The notes below the pieces were generated by a model. It had not been told where the DNA came from, did no database searches, and saw only the letters and a program-made list of their open reading frames with translations. Both the position numbers and the translations under genes were made by a program. Shown piece after piece: positions 1 through 11,178 of a stretch of 64,000 bases of DNA. Within the stretch, counting starts at the first letter, position 1. The number at the start of each line of letters is the position of its first letter. Origin of the DNA: Loxodes magnus (lineage: Eukaryota > Ciliophora > Karyorelictea > Loxodida > Loxodidae); the NCBI GenBank assembly GCA_946699065.1, contig CAMPDV010001733.1, positions 31,905-95,904 of the forward strand. Reading direction: 5' to 3'.

Positions 1-13
1 AATAGCAAGTTAC

Positions 14-1085
14 TCAACTCGAAACTCTCCACTTTCTAATTGTCTGGTCCTTTCCTCCCGATACCAACCATCTATTGTCAACACTCAATGCTATAGAATG
101 TATATCATCTGTATGCCCTTACAAAGTCTATATACACTCACCTTTATCAAAGTTCCATATTTTGATTGTTTTATCCCATGAACCAGAAAATATTACACTT
201 GAATCAACACTTAACTGAATACTTGATACACCTCTTGCATGACCTTAAAGAGTACGAATACACTAACCAGAAGAGAAGTCCCATATCTTAATTGTCTTGT
301 CACCAGAACCTGATATTATATACCTGTTATCCTTAAACACTATCACCAATAAAAAATAACTTGAATGGCCAGTAAGAGTTCGCACAAGCTGACCAGTCTA
401 GAAATCCCAAATCTTTATAGTTTTATCACCAGATCCCGATATAATATATCTAGAGTCATAGGAGATTACTACCGATATAACTGCATTAGTATGACCCGTT
501 ATAGTTCTTTGGAGATTACCATTGTGGAAATTTCAGATCTTTATGGTTTCGTCACCAGATCCCGATATAATATATCTAGAGTCATAAGAGATTGCTACCG
601 AGTAAACATGAGAAGTATGCCCCGTTAAAGTTCTTATGAGAGCACCAGTCTATAAGTTTCAGATCTTTATGGTTTTGTCAGAAGATCCTGATACTAAATA
701 ACTAGAGTCTGGGGAGATTACTACCGATAAAGCATATGAAGTATGTCCCATTATAGCTCTTAGGAGAGTACCTGTCTGGAAATTCCAGATCTTTATCAAA
801 TTTTCGGGATATACTGAACCAGATACAATTCAATTCAGGTCACTTGATATAGCTGCCGATTACACAGGCTAAGTGTGACCAGTAAGGATTTAGTCTAAAA
901 AATATTAAAGAAATACCTTTACTTTGGTCATAACTGATTTTGTTTATTAACTTTTAGTAGCATAAATTGGGCAGAATTTCATACTTAAAATGAAGTAGAG
1001 ATATTTTCCCTAAAATGTGGCTTCTCGCTCTTAAGAGTTTTCTTAAAAAAATACTTTTAGTAAATTGCTTTTCTTTTTTCTCCAT
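14..1085 (-). CDS. WD40 hypervariable beta-propeller protein, copy 1
   Basis: Predicted propeller scaffold for protein binding, 349 residues, partner unknown. Read with UAR=Gln and UGA=Trp, the frame is intact after removing one 22-nt intron (895-916, starting GTATTT and ending TTTTAG). An N-terminal segment of about 55 residues (basic start, then [15 protein letters not shown]) precedes seven repeats of about 42 residues with GH and KIW landmarks. Repeat 1 is atypical, with PENLIKIW. The ATG at 1083-1085 gives MEKKEKQF, five codons shorter than most copies because one unit of a short duplication is missing. TGA at 14-16 directly after the last blade is taken as the stop. Signature turns are GHARGVSSI/GSWDKT in repeat 6 and GHTDDIHSI/GGKDQT in repeat 7. 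In repeat 5, GHSSYFLLV lacks the usual SV. It diverges from copy 2 across spacer 1. Confidence 0.88.
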
Positions 1086-1935
1086 TTTAATTTTTATAAC
1101 TTACTTCTTTAAATATTTAAATAAAGTAACTCAATTAATTTTACTTACTAAATTTCAATAAAATTAAACAATTTAATTATTTATTAAGCATACTTATAAA
1201 TATCTTCTTAAACATTGATTTTTCTATTTTTGTCTTAAAAAAAGACAAGATATTAAACTAATAGTGTACAAACTTTTACAATTTTAATTATTTTATATCT
1301 TTTTACTTTTAAATAAAAGGATAAGTTATTATATCAAAAGTTTTATAACGAAGAATTATATCCTTATTATAATAACTTTAATATGCATTTATTAGTTAAA
1401 ACTTATTTATGCTTTTAATCAAAGACTTTTAATAAGAAAAAATTATTTTTTTATAGACCCTTTTAAATGATAAATAAAGCATTACAATTTTTTTAAAATC
1501 TACTGTTATTAATTATTATTTTTCTCTTACATTTAATAAAAAAAATGATTTATTTAAGCTTTTTACTAATTAAATAAAATGTAATAAAATTGGGTTTCTT
1601 ATTAATTAGTTTGAATAAATATTAAAAAACATCAAATTATTTAAAACAAAGTATTTTTAGAAATTATAAGCTTTTTTAAGAAAGAAAGCATATTTTTACT
1701 ATCTTCTATTACTATTTTCTGAATTAATTGAAAAAGTAAACTTAACATAATATGCTTATTTGTAGTATGAGATAATATAAGTATTAGATTAGCTAGTATA
1801 AGTTATTTAGAACTATTCTAATAGATTATTATTTAATTTAATACATTTTATTAACCTACTATTATTCTATATCTTTCAGTTCCTAATCAGCAATTATACA
1901 TGATTTACTTTATAGCACATCATCATTTATTAATC
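1086..1935. repeat. left inverted-repeat arm of spacer 1 (WD40 copy 1 upstream region)
   Basis: Reverse-complement homologous to 7998-9190 and to the matching arms of the other two spacers. It should hold the promoter of WD40 copy 1, but in this AT-rich DNA I cannot single out a TATA or initiator site. A short inverted repeat around TTGTTTTAAGACAA is conserved in most arms. Near 1665 this arm lacks a segment of about 365 bp that the other arms carry. Confidence 0.75.
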
Positions 1936-4008
1936 TTATTACAAAAGATTAAAACATAAAAAGATAATATAGATAATTATAGAATTATTTGAAGCTAGGC
2001 ATTAAAATAAGCTAGATTTTTAGATTATTTATAATTTTCCTAATTTAAATTATATTTATATATTCCTTTTTATTAACTATCTTTTGTAATTAATTTTCGT
2101 TTGGAAAACTGACAAAAAGATACATTTTGTAAAATATTTAGTCTTAATTTATTTAAGTTTGTTTTAGTGAGTATAAGAATATATTAAATTTAAAGTATTA
2201 ATGATACTAGTTCTAAAAAAGCATTTAGGTAATTATATGTACTAAAATAAATAGTAAAGAGAAAACATTATTCTTTTAATAATTAAATAAAGAAAACCTA
2301 GCTTAAATCTTCTTTAGAGTCAATTATTTATATATCTAAAATTCTCTATTTATCTTAAAACCAAGTGCTTAATATATTATAGCCTCCTTTACTAACTCAC
2401 TTAATTATATTAACTCATAAAAACTTAAAAGAAAATTCCTTTTAACTGTATTTGGAAATATTCTAAGTACTTTAACTAGTTAAAGATAGGTTTAATTAGA
2501 GACTAATAAGAAATTTTCTTATTCTCTAGATAAAATATTTAATAAAGCTGTGATTGCATTTCTTATTAATGAAGAATAATATTTTAAATTAAAACAAGGA
2601 AAATTAATATTTTTCTATTTGTTTAATAAAAATTTAAAATAATTTATATAAAATCTCTTAATATTTTATAAAAAACCAAAGTAAATGCAAAATCATTAAT
2701 TAAATATAATTTAAAAATGTTAAGAAAATTTATAATTCTAAATGATATTATAAATAAATATTTAAATATTTTATTAATGTTTAGATAAAAAATATAATAA
2801 ATTATGTAATCTATATTTTAACTTAGAAATGTAGTAAAATATTTTTAAAAGTTAAATTAAAAATTATAAGGAAAACTTAAGAAATTAAATTTTTCTATAA
2901 AAAGAGAATATAAAATTTAATAATGATTTAAATATACTATCAGTTTTATTAAATTATTTATAAATATTACTAAAAGAAAAAATAAAGTATAAATTAATTA
3001 ATTAAAAAATTTAAAAAATTATAATTTAAAATTTTATATTTAACAATATTTGAGAAAAAGATAAATATTAAAGAATACAAATTTTATTAATCTAGCATCG
3101 ATTGACTTTTTAAATAAAGAAATTCAACAAAAAAATAATTATTCTTAGAAATTTTCAGTTTCAAAATATAAAAATGTTAAAAACGTTAAAAATGTTAAAA
3201 AATTCTCTAAATCTCAGATTTTTATAATCAGCCTATTCGAAGATAGTTTATTTTTACTATTTTTCATCCTTTATGGATGTATATGTGGTAAAAGTATTAA
3301 TTTTTTTACTAATTTCAAATTTTAATCTTCTGCTTAAGTGGAAACTTTTCAATATTTGAATAAATAAGTAAAAATTATTTAATTTTTTATTTTCTAAACT
3401 TAATATGAAATTAAGCTTAATTTTTTAAAAATAATTTTATTTAAATATTAGAATTCTAACTTTATATATTAAGTAAAGTAGCAAAATTAATTAAAATTTT
3501 GAATTAAAAGCATATTTATTTTTTAATTTTATTGATTAAAATATGCCTATAAATAAAATATGAAACTAGGAGTATTTTTTATTAAAAGGAGAGTTAAAGA
3601 TTGTCAAAGAACAATAGATTTACAAATAAAATAAGATTAAACTTTTTGATAAATTTGTATTAAGAAAATAAAATATAAATGATAGTAAATTTGAATATTA
3701 TTCTTACTTATTTAAAAATTTAATATTATTTAAATATTTTAATCTAAAATATAAATTTCTGGTAATTAAGTTTTATAAAAATTACTCATTTATAATTACA
3801 AATTATAAGCTAAAAATAATATTATTATAATAATAGTATTTATAATTTATTTACGTATCTTATATTTATTATTTTTATAAATTTAATTTCATAGAAAAAT
3901 AATTAATAGTAATTAGTATTTAATAATTAATGCAATTGTATCTAATTTATAATTAAAATCAAAGTTTTCTAATTCTATGTTTAAGACATCTTAAATAATT
4001 TTGTGAAA
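1936..4008. repeat. AT-rich spacer core, no gene seen
   Basis: Very AT-rich and homologous to 24990-27020 (same orientation) and, inverted, to 52585-54630. I find no convincing coding frame. Conserved islands include the stretch around 3225-3260 (TCAGATTTTTATAATCAGCC) and ATCGATTGA near 3098. Confidence 0.6.
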
Positions 4009-5589
4009 TCATTGTTAGAAATCCCTCAGTCCCTTTCTATCAGCACATGCTATCAAAAATTTACTAGATAAAATAAAAATTGGCTTTCTAGATTGATTTT
4101 GATTTATAGATACTTTTTATTTGAGTCTTATTTCCTAAACTGTTCTTATTCTCTACATTAAAGATCTTTCTCTAAATTATATTTTTCACTTCCCATTTAT
4201 TGAACTGAAGGCTGTAGCTCATTCAATGGTCTTTAATTATCTTACTTTGTCTATTTTTTGCCACTTTTGTAATGAATTAATGAGGCATTTCTTTATTTTG
4301 TGAAGATTATTCTGAATCCTCAAATTAAGAATTAAAACTGATTATAATATTTCCTATTTGTTTATTTTATACTTCTTAGATTTTACTTTTAGCAGGTATT
4401 TTATAGTGTTTTACACTTATTCTGCTGAGTTAGTCCTTTTTCTGTTTCAAATAAAAGTAATTTCTAATAGCTTGAGTAAATAATAAAGTCTTAAGATTTG
4501 ATTTTGGATATCTATTAATATCTTTTTGATTTATGACTTATACTTTCTTATTTACTAATAATCATAATTATTCTTATTTATTTGGTAAATCTAAAGTTCT
4601 AATTTTGAAATAGTTTCTCAATTAGTTTAGATGGAGATAAAATGTTAATGAAGATTTGATATTAAAATTTGAATAGTTCCCAGTTAATTGGTTTATTTCT
4701 TTAATTTAAATGAAATAAGAATCTTTCTTTTATTTAATTAAGATTTATATTAAATTAAAGATATTCAATTAATATATTTATTAATAGAAATACTTTTAGT
4801 TAAAAAGTCTTCTACTATTATTAATTTCCTTTTTCTTCAAATTATATTAACTCTCTTTATCTAAACTTGTGTCTTACTATTATTATTTTAATCCACTCCT
4901 TATTTCTAAATAAGATGATACTATCATTTTGCTCTAATGCTTTATAACTAAAACATTAAAATTTCAATATTATTAAAACATAACCAAGCAAACTAATCTT
5001 CTTATTCTAAATAATTCAATGAATGTTAAAGGTATTAGATAAATCAAGTTCACTTGAAGGCTTAAAACATTATTTCATATCTATAACTTGCTCCTAAACT
5101 CTTCCTTTTACCGTTTCTATTCCCTTTAGTTATTTTTGCTTTTTGGAGTTCTTGATGTTCAGACCAATGGAGAATTGACTTCTATAAAATGGTTGAATTT
5201 AAATTAGAAGTTTCAGATAAACTCTTTAATTAACTTAAATCCTTTTAAACATCTTATTTGGAATCTTCTTTTCTGCTTAAAAATAGTCTCTTTAAGTTAA
5301 GTGCTAGTATTTTTAAGAATTGATATCTCAGCATGATACCATTTAAGAATTTTAATTAGCTTGAAATTTACACTTTTAAGTTTTATTTAAATTAGGTTAT
5401 AATTATACATATTAGTGATATTAAAGTGTTCTCATCATAGTCTTCCTTTGTTACTTCTAATGTTTATATTATTCTATTAAGAATTAAATCTCTTCCTCAT
5501 TCTTGCAAGTTAACTGTTCACTACTTGCTTACAAATAGTATCGCAAAATGGTAAGTTTTACTGATTCTATAACTGATTTATAATGACAT
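4009..5589 (-). CDS. putative gene of unknown function in spacer 1
   Basis: One continuous minus-strand frame of 527 codons runs from ATG 5587-5589 to TGA 4009-4011, reading UAR as Gln and internal UGA as Trp. The product is basic and Gln/Lys/Asn-rich, with a strongly basic patch near residue 150 (KGNRNGKRK after HWSEHQELQ) and many amphipathic stretches. I recognise no family. Support is indirect: the plus strand is T-rich over exactly this interval, as it is opposite other coding regions, and the interval is unique to spacer 1. TGA is not depleted in the frame, and any frame is open under this code, so this may not be a gene. An upstream extension to about 5690 also reads as protein but has no ATG. 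Confidence 0.35.
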
Positions 5590-5713
5590 TTAATCTCTAG
5601 AGCTAATACAATTGTTTAGTAACTTTTATTAAGTTGATAATGATTTACTTGCTTCAATAAATTAAGGATTAGCTTTTCTTTTTTTTAATTAATTTAATTT
5701 AAAAATTAATAAA

Positions 5714-6454
5714 ATGTAAGTGTCTATTTATTAAAATAGAGCCAAGAAAAGAGTTCATAGTAACCCTTCATTACAGTCAAGTCTTAAATTATTCAAAATT
5801 AATCAAGTAATTTAACCTTTTTAAGTAAACAGAACATAGATAGTCCAAGACTCCAATTATTCAAAAAATTACCCTCAATATTTACCTATACAGCTAAACA
5901 TTCCTATACAAATATTGGAGATTAGATCAGAACTAAAATTTATAAAAGACGGAACTCTATAAAAAGTGTAATCATATGAAAAACAATCTATATTGCAAGA
6001 TGCATAAATAATAAAAGAGTAAGTATTTGTAAATTTAGAAAATATTAGAAGCATAAAGCTAATTAGAATCTTAATTAGTAAGATAATAACACTAATTAGT
6101 TCATCAATTGAACAAACTTTTAATCAAGAAACTAAAATTTATAATCAATCAGAGGAACATTAATTATTAAGGAAATTTAAGAAAATAAGCTAATACCTAT
6201 AGGTACTAATAGATAATAGCCTGCTTATATAAATTACTCTTCATTGACCTTCAAATTAATATCCTAAGATTTATTCTTAGATATTATATTTCTCAGCTGT
6301 TGGAATTTTTTAATGCAAAAATTATAAAGTTAAGAAATAGAAGAGCTATGAAAATGTACAAATTTAATTGAGAAACACTTAAGAAATAAAAAAATATGCA
6401 ATTAATTTTGTTAGAATAAACAAAGGCTAAAAATAAAATAAAATTTAGGCTTGA
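5714..6454 (+). CDS. putative gene of unknown function, divergent from 4009-5589
   Basis: The plus strand turns A-rich at 5700 and reads as a Gln/Ser/Lys/Ile-rich protein from ATG 5714 (MQVSIYQNRAKKRVHSN). A middle segment (about residues 85-160) is Glu/Gln/Lys/Ile-rich and could be helical or coiled coil. TGA at 6452-6454 is the first candidate stop, although it could be read as Trp. The start lies only 125 bp from that of the minus-strand gene, suggesting a shared promoter. No family is recognised. The call rests on strand composition and a low-hydrophobicity translation, and is weak because openness is uninformative in this code. Confidence 0.35.
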
Positions 6455-6520
6455 AAAAACTCTAAAGGTTTAAATAAGCCAAAGCACGCACTCAAAATTA
6501 TCATAGCATCTTTATAAATC

Positions 6521-7934
6521 TCAATTAGAGATCTAATTCTTGTTCTTTTAATTTTTGTTCGAATTTCTACAGTGATATATCGAATGTTAATTCTACTCAT
6601 TAGAAGCAAGTATTACTTGAATTTATGGTTATTAAACTTTTTTTCTAGTTTTCTTTTCATAGTTATGTTTATATTCAGCATGCATTATATTTCTTTTTCT
6701 TTTAGCGCTGATATCTAGCAGAAAAATTACACAAAATAACTTTATCAATAGATTTAGGCCTTCTTTTAATTTTATAGCATCTCAGTTTTTTTCTTAAATT
6801 TGACTTTTTATTATTGTTGTTTCTCTCATTTTATCTTTTGTTTTATTCTATTTATCTTTCCTAAAATTGTTTTAGGCAATAATTTTTAAGCTTTTGAAGG
6901 TAATTTTGCTCAAAATTGGAATGTAAAATTGCAGGTTTAACTTAAATATAATTTACTTAGTTATAAATTTTCTAGGTGTAATTTATTTTGGTTGATTTAA
7001 CGAAGTTCTTATTTTATTAGATTATAGATTTTCATTAGCTTTTAATCATATTATCCCTGTTATCCTTTTCTTGAATAATGTTTAACTAGCTTTAATTTTA
7101 TTGTTTAACAGCAACACCTAGTATGATTAAAAATGAGATCCTTAATTATATAGTAAAATAGCTTATAATAGAATAAATTGTTAGTCTTAGTTAAAGAAAT
7201 GTAAAGTGAGCTAAAGCTAAAGGCTTAATATTAAGAGAGATAGTAAATTTAGTATAAATAAGTAATTTTTAAAGATTTAATCCATAGCTATTATATAAGG
7301 TAGCCTGTTTTTAGTTGTTAGAAACTTAATTTTAGTTTGAAATAGATTTATTAAAATAATTAGAAACTTTAGTTTAGTTAATTTATAATGGTAGAAATCA
7401 GATTATGCTAATACAATTAAAGATAAGTGCTTAAAATAACATATTATTTTAGCTTATTATTGCCTTTTAATTAAGCATAATATATATAATTTTTTTTAAA
7501 TTTTTTTACGCTAAATCTGAGTTCTTAATTCATTTTTACTGTCTGTTAATCTTTTTTCACTTATCTTAGATTAAATTCAACTTTTCTCTAAAATTCCTCT
7601 TGTTTAGTTTCTATTTTTTTTGTTTAGTTAATTCATTATATAATAATGTATGTTCATTAGATCCCAAAAGATATTTGCCAATTACTTTTTAATTTGATAA
7701 AATTCTTTCAATGTATCTTTTCTTCCTTTTTTTAATATTTCTTTAATGTAATCTTTTACTATAAAGTCTATTTATTACTTCAGTTTTTCTTATTTATTAC
7801 GTATTCTCAGTAATCAAATTAGTAACTGCCTCATATATGTGTATTAGTTCAAAGTTTGATAGATCTATTAGTTCTAACCTGTTATTGAGGTAAATGTTAT
7901 ACAATTAAAATTTACATCTTTCTCTTTCTTCCAT
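6521..7934 (-). CDS. putative gene of unknown function with an interrupted homologue in spacer 3
   Basis: Minus-strand coding is suggested by a T-rich plus strand and by conservation with 48288-50100. From ATG 7932-7934 the protein begins MEERERCKFQLYNIYLNN, then a Leu/Ile/Glu-rich helical region (FELIHIYEAVTNLITE), then basic Lys/Gln-rich segments containing GSNEHTLLYNELTK. A further stretch near 6650-6850 reads in a different frame (MRETTIIKSQIQEK, then a hydrophobic patch, then ISAKRNIMYAEYKHN). The full interval is therefore not one open frame as I read it; an intron or frameshift is needed. TGA at 6521-6523 is a possible stop. No domain family is recognised. The spacer 3 copy is broken by a 530-bp insertion and loses its 3' end. 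Confidence 0.4.
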
Positions 7935-7997
7935 ATATTATTCTCATGTACTTATGATGGAGTTTCGTCTTATACTCCAATATTGCAGAATTTACAA

Positions 7998-9190
7998 ATT
8001 ATGATGTGCTATAAATCAAAACATGAAGTATTGCTGATTAGGAACCGAAAGATATAGAATAATAGTAGATTAATAAAATGTATTAAGAGTAAATAATAAT
8101 CTGTTAGATTAGTTTTAAATAGCTTATATTAGCTAATCTAATACTTATATTATCTCATACTACAAAGAAATATATTATGTTAAGTTTACTCTTTCTATTA
8201 ATTCAGAAAATAGTAATAGAAGATAGTAAAAATATGCTTTCTTTCTTAAAAAAGCTTATAATTTTATTTATATCAAACAAGTAATTTTAATAAAGAGAGT
8301 ATTAATAGTGGTAGCAATATAATTTATATTTGTATAGAATAATAGAAAAGAAGTAAGTGTAATATAAAGTAAAATAATTTAGGTATTATTAATTAGAAAT
8401 GATAATTACAAAAATAACATAAATAATAAATATAATATTAGTTTGCTATAAAAAGATAAAGTTATCTAAATTTATTTATTACATTTAGATATTTTGCTTA
8501 GAATCAACATTATAAGTAATAAATTATATTAGTTTATTATTATAAGAGAGACCTTTATAAATAAAAAGTTTTAATGAAATAGTAGTAAGAAAGTGGATAA
8601 ATAAAAGAGTTTATCTTATAAATTCTAAAAATACTTTGTTTTAAATAATTTGATGTTTTTTAATATTTATTCAAACTAATTAATAAGAAACTTATTTTAT
8701 TTCATTTTATTTAATTAGTAAAAAGCTTAAATAAATCATTTTTTTTATTAAATGTAAGAGAAAAATAATAATTAATAACAGTAGATTTAAAAAATGGCAA
8801 TATTTTATTTATTATTTAAAAGGGTCTACAACGAAATAATTTTTTCTTATTAAGAGTCTTTGATTTAAAGCACAAATAAGTTTTAACTAATAAATGTATA
8901 TTAAAGTTATTATAATAAGGATATAATTCTTCGTTATAAACTTTTGATATAATAATTTATCCTTTTATTTAGAAGTAAAAAAAAATAAAATAATTAAAAT
9001 TGTAAAAGTTTGTACACTATTAGTTTAATATCTTATCTTGTTTTAAGACAAAAATAGAAAAAATCAATGTTTAATAAGATATTTATAAATATGCTTAATA
9101 AATAATTTAATTGTTTAATTGTATTGAAATTTAGTAAGTAAAATTTATTGATTTAATTTAATTAAATTGAAGTAAGTTATAAAAATTAAA
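7998..9190. repeat. right inverted-repeat arm of spacer 1 (WD40 copy 2 upstream region)
   Basis: Reverse complement of 1086-1935 with indels. It contains the segment of about 365 bp (about 8262-8628) that the left arm lacks, bounded by CTTATAA-type short repeats. The arm ends at the WD40 copy 2 start codon, so the copy 2 promoter should lie here. Confidence 0.75.
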
Positions 9191-10274
9191 ATGGAGAAAA
9201 AACAAACGGAGAAAAAAGAAAAGCAATTTACTAAAATTATTTTTTTAAGAAAACTCTTAAGAGCGAGAAGCCACATTTTAGGGAAAATATCTCTACTTCA
9301 TTTTAAGTATGAAATTCTGCCTAACTTATGCTACTAAAAGTTAATAAACAATATCAGTTATGACCAAAGTAAAGGTATTTCTTTAATATTTTTTAGACTA
9401 AGTCATTACTGGTCACACTTCAGCTGTGCTATCGGTAGCCATATCAAGGGATCTAAATTGAATTGTATCAGGTTCAGCATTTCCTGAAAATTCGATAAAG
9501 ATCTGGAATTTCCAGACAGGTGCTCTCCTAAGAACTATAACAGGAAATAATTATGCTTTATCGGTAGTAATCTCCCCTGACTCTAACTACATTGTATCAG
9601 GATCTGGTGACAAAACCATAAAGATCTGAAATTTATAGAATGGTTCTCTCATAAGAACTTTAACGGGGCATACTTCTCCTATTACTTCGGTAGTAATCTC
9701 CTATGACTCTAGCTATATAGTATCAGGATCTTATGACACTACTATAAAGATCTGAAATTTCCACAATAGAACTCTCCTAAGAACTATAACGGGTCATACT
9801 AATGCAGTTATATCGGTAGTAATCTCCTATGACTCTAGATATATTATATCGGGATCTGGTGATACAACTATAAAGATTTGGGATTTCTAGACTGGTCAGC
9901 TTGTGCGAACTCTTACTGGGCATTCTGACTGAGTTTCATCGGTGATAGTGTCTAAGGATAATAGGTATATAATATCAGGTTCTGGTGACAGGACTATTAA
10001 GATATGGGACTTCTCTTCTGGTTAGTGTATTCGTACTCTTTAAGGTCACTCAAGTTCTGTATCAAGTATTCAGTTAAGTGTTGATTCAAGTGTTATCTTT
10101 TCTGGTTCAGGTTACAGAACAATCAAGATCTGGAACTTTGATAAGGGTGAGTGTATATAGACTTTACAAGGGCATAATTTAGATATACATTCTATAGCAT
10201 TGAGTGTTGATAATAGATGGTTGGTATCGGGAGGATTTGACAAGACGATAAGAAAGTGGAGCATTTCTAGTTGA
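9191..10274 (+). CDS. WD40 hypervariable beta-propeller protein, copy 2
   Basis: Intact after removal of the 22-nt intron 9375-9396: 1062 coding bases, 353 residues plus TGA at 10272-10274. It has a basic N-terminus (MEKKQTEKKEKQF), a conserved helical segment of about 45 residues, then seven WD40 repeats. Internal TGA codons fall at Trp positions: LNW in repeat 1, KIW in repeats 2 and 3, SDW in repeat 5. Repeat 2 has lost one codon and reads TGNNYALSV where other copies have TGHTxxxLSV. Variable turns include GSYDTT (repeat 3), GSGYRT (repeat 6) and GHNLDIHSI/GGFDKT (repeat 7). The last repeat ends KWSI where others have KWRV or KWRI. It is transcribed outward from spacer 1, toward the LINE relic. 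Confidence 0.9.
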
Positions 10275-10800
10275 GTAACTTGCTATTTGACTTAATTAAA
10301 TTTTACGATTAAAGATATAAGATTTTGGTAATGCATTTAAATGAATATTCAATGATAACTATGTTTTTTGTTATTTGAAATGTTTGCTTTATATATTTAT
10401 TTAAAAATTTGTTAGTATAATTAGAATTTGTAAATCTTTTTTTTAAATGGTATTTTGTAAAAATGAAAAAACTTATTTTTGTTTTAAGGAAAAATATTTG
10501 ATTTTAAAAATTTTAGCAAACTTTTTGTTGCTTTTTTATTTCAAGAAAAAAATTTGATAAGTTTAATTTTTTTGAAATGATAAAAAACAAAAGTTATTGT
10601 TTATGTTTTTGATAAAAATGCATTTTTTTACTTGGAATTAAAATTTTTTAAATTTGAATTTCTTTTCGAGTAAATGAAAAAACTAGTGATAAAATTTTTA
10701 AACTTTATAAGAATTTACTTAATTGAAAAGGATCTCAATTAAAAAGGAGAGAAAAGAAAGTAAAGAATGAAATTGTGAACAATTATTTTTTTATATTTTA
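10275..10800. other. WD40 copy 2 downstream flank
   Basis: The first bases after the stop match the other five copies (GTAACTTGCTATTTGACT), followed by very AT-rich DNA. This flank is shorter than those of copies 3, 4 and 6, having lost the C-free tract and the first of two recurrent CTACnAAAGATTTTCGG motifs. From about 10660 it rejoins the shared 180-bp block that precedes each retroelement region. No gene seen. Confidence 0.6.
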
Positions 10801-10845
10801 GCTCTGAGTCTTACACTACAGAAGATTTTCGGGATGGATAAATTA
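10801..10845 (+). repeat. recurrent CTCTGAGT...CTACnnAAGATTTTCGGGATGG motif
   Basis: One of nine copies in the window: also 21311-21351(-), 21792-21836(-), 32737-32780(+), 33220-33262(+), 44642-44690(-), 45205-45256(-), 57782-57830(+) and 58283-58325(+). Its orientation always follows the adjacent WD40 gene. It is richer in GC than its surroundings. It may be an element end, a 3' processing signal or a structured RNA; I cannot tell which. Confidence 0.6.
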
Positions 10846-10899
10846 AAAAAAAGGGTTAGAGTTTTGATAGATATAAAAATGTTTAACAATACTTTTTAA

Positions 10900-11165
10900 A
10901 TTAAGATATCAAAGATTAAGCTTATGAACTTCTTGACACATTGCTAAATAGGTTTGATGAGAATCAACATATACTGACGGGAGATTTCAACACCCTTTTA
11001 TAAGGTTTTGTAGACAATCCTGAAAATAATTTGATAATACATATAGATTATAAGAATTTCTCCTGCTAAATGTCCTTGAAATAATGAATGATAGTAACGT
11101 TAATACATGTATACAAAAGAAACTGTATAATTGTGGTTTAATGATTATTCATTATAAGCACCAGG
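10900..11165 (+). pseudogene. non-LTR endonuclease (EEP) domain fragment
   Basis: A short stretch reads DTLLNRFDENQHILTGDFN followed by LLQGFVDNPEN, the same as the region around GDFNAPLQDYGDNPNN in the full endonuclease at 14100-14350. GDFN carries an Asp and Asn of the exonuclease-endonuclease-phosphatase active site. The NETW and DHxSI parts are absent. The frame dissolves after about 11060, although nucleotide similarity continues. It is a truncated relic just ahead of the larger element, also present inverted at 44340-44610. Confidence 0.6.
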
Positions 11166-11178
11166 TTAAATTAAAAAA

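Noticed and set aside
365..628. 87-residue open frame opposite WD40 copy 1 (similar one at 31463-31726 opposite copy 4)
   Set aside because: Antisense shadow created by the periodic WD40 repeats; the sense strand carries the real motifs and an intact gene.
5714..7450. One long plus-strand gene with a hydrophobic, Cys/Phe-rich second half
   Set aside because: From about 6490 the plus strand is T-rich, and the opposite strand gives a better protein conserved with spacer 3; only the first part is kept as a plus-strand gene.
9191..10274. WD40 genes as pseudogenes of a Tetrahymena-type genome, with TGA as decay of TGG
   Set aside because: Six copies lack any frame-breaking indel (only whole codons are lost), and TGA is almost confined to Trp sites. 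Decay would also bring frameshifts and TGA elsewhere.
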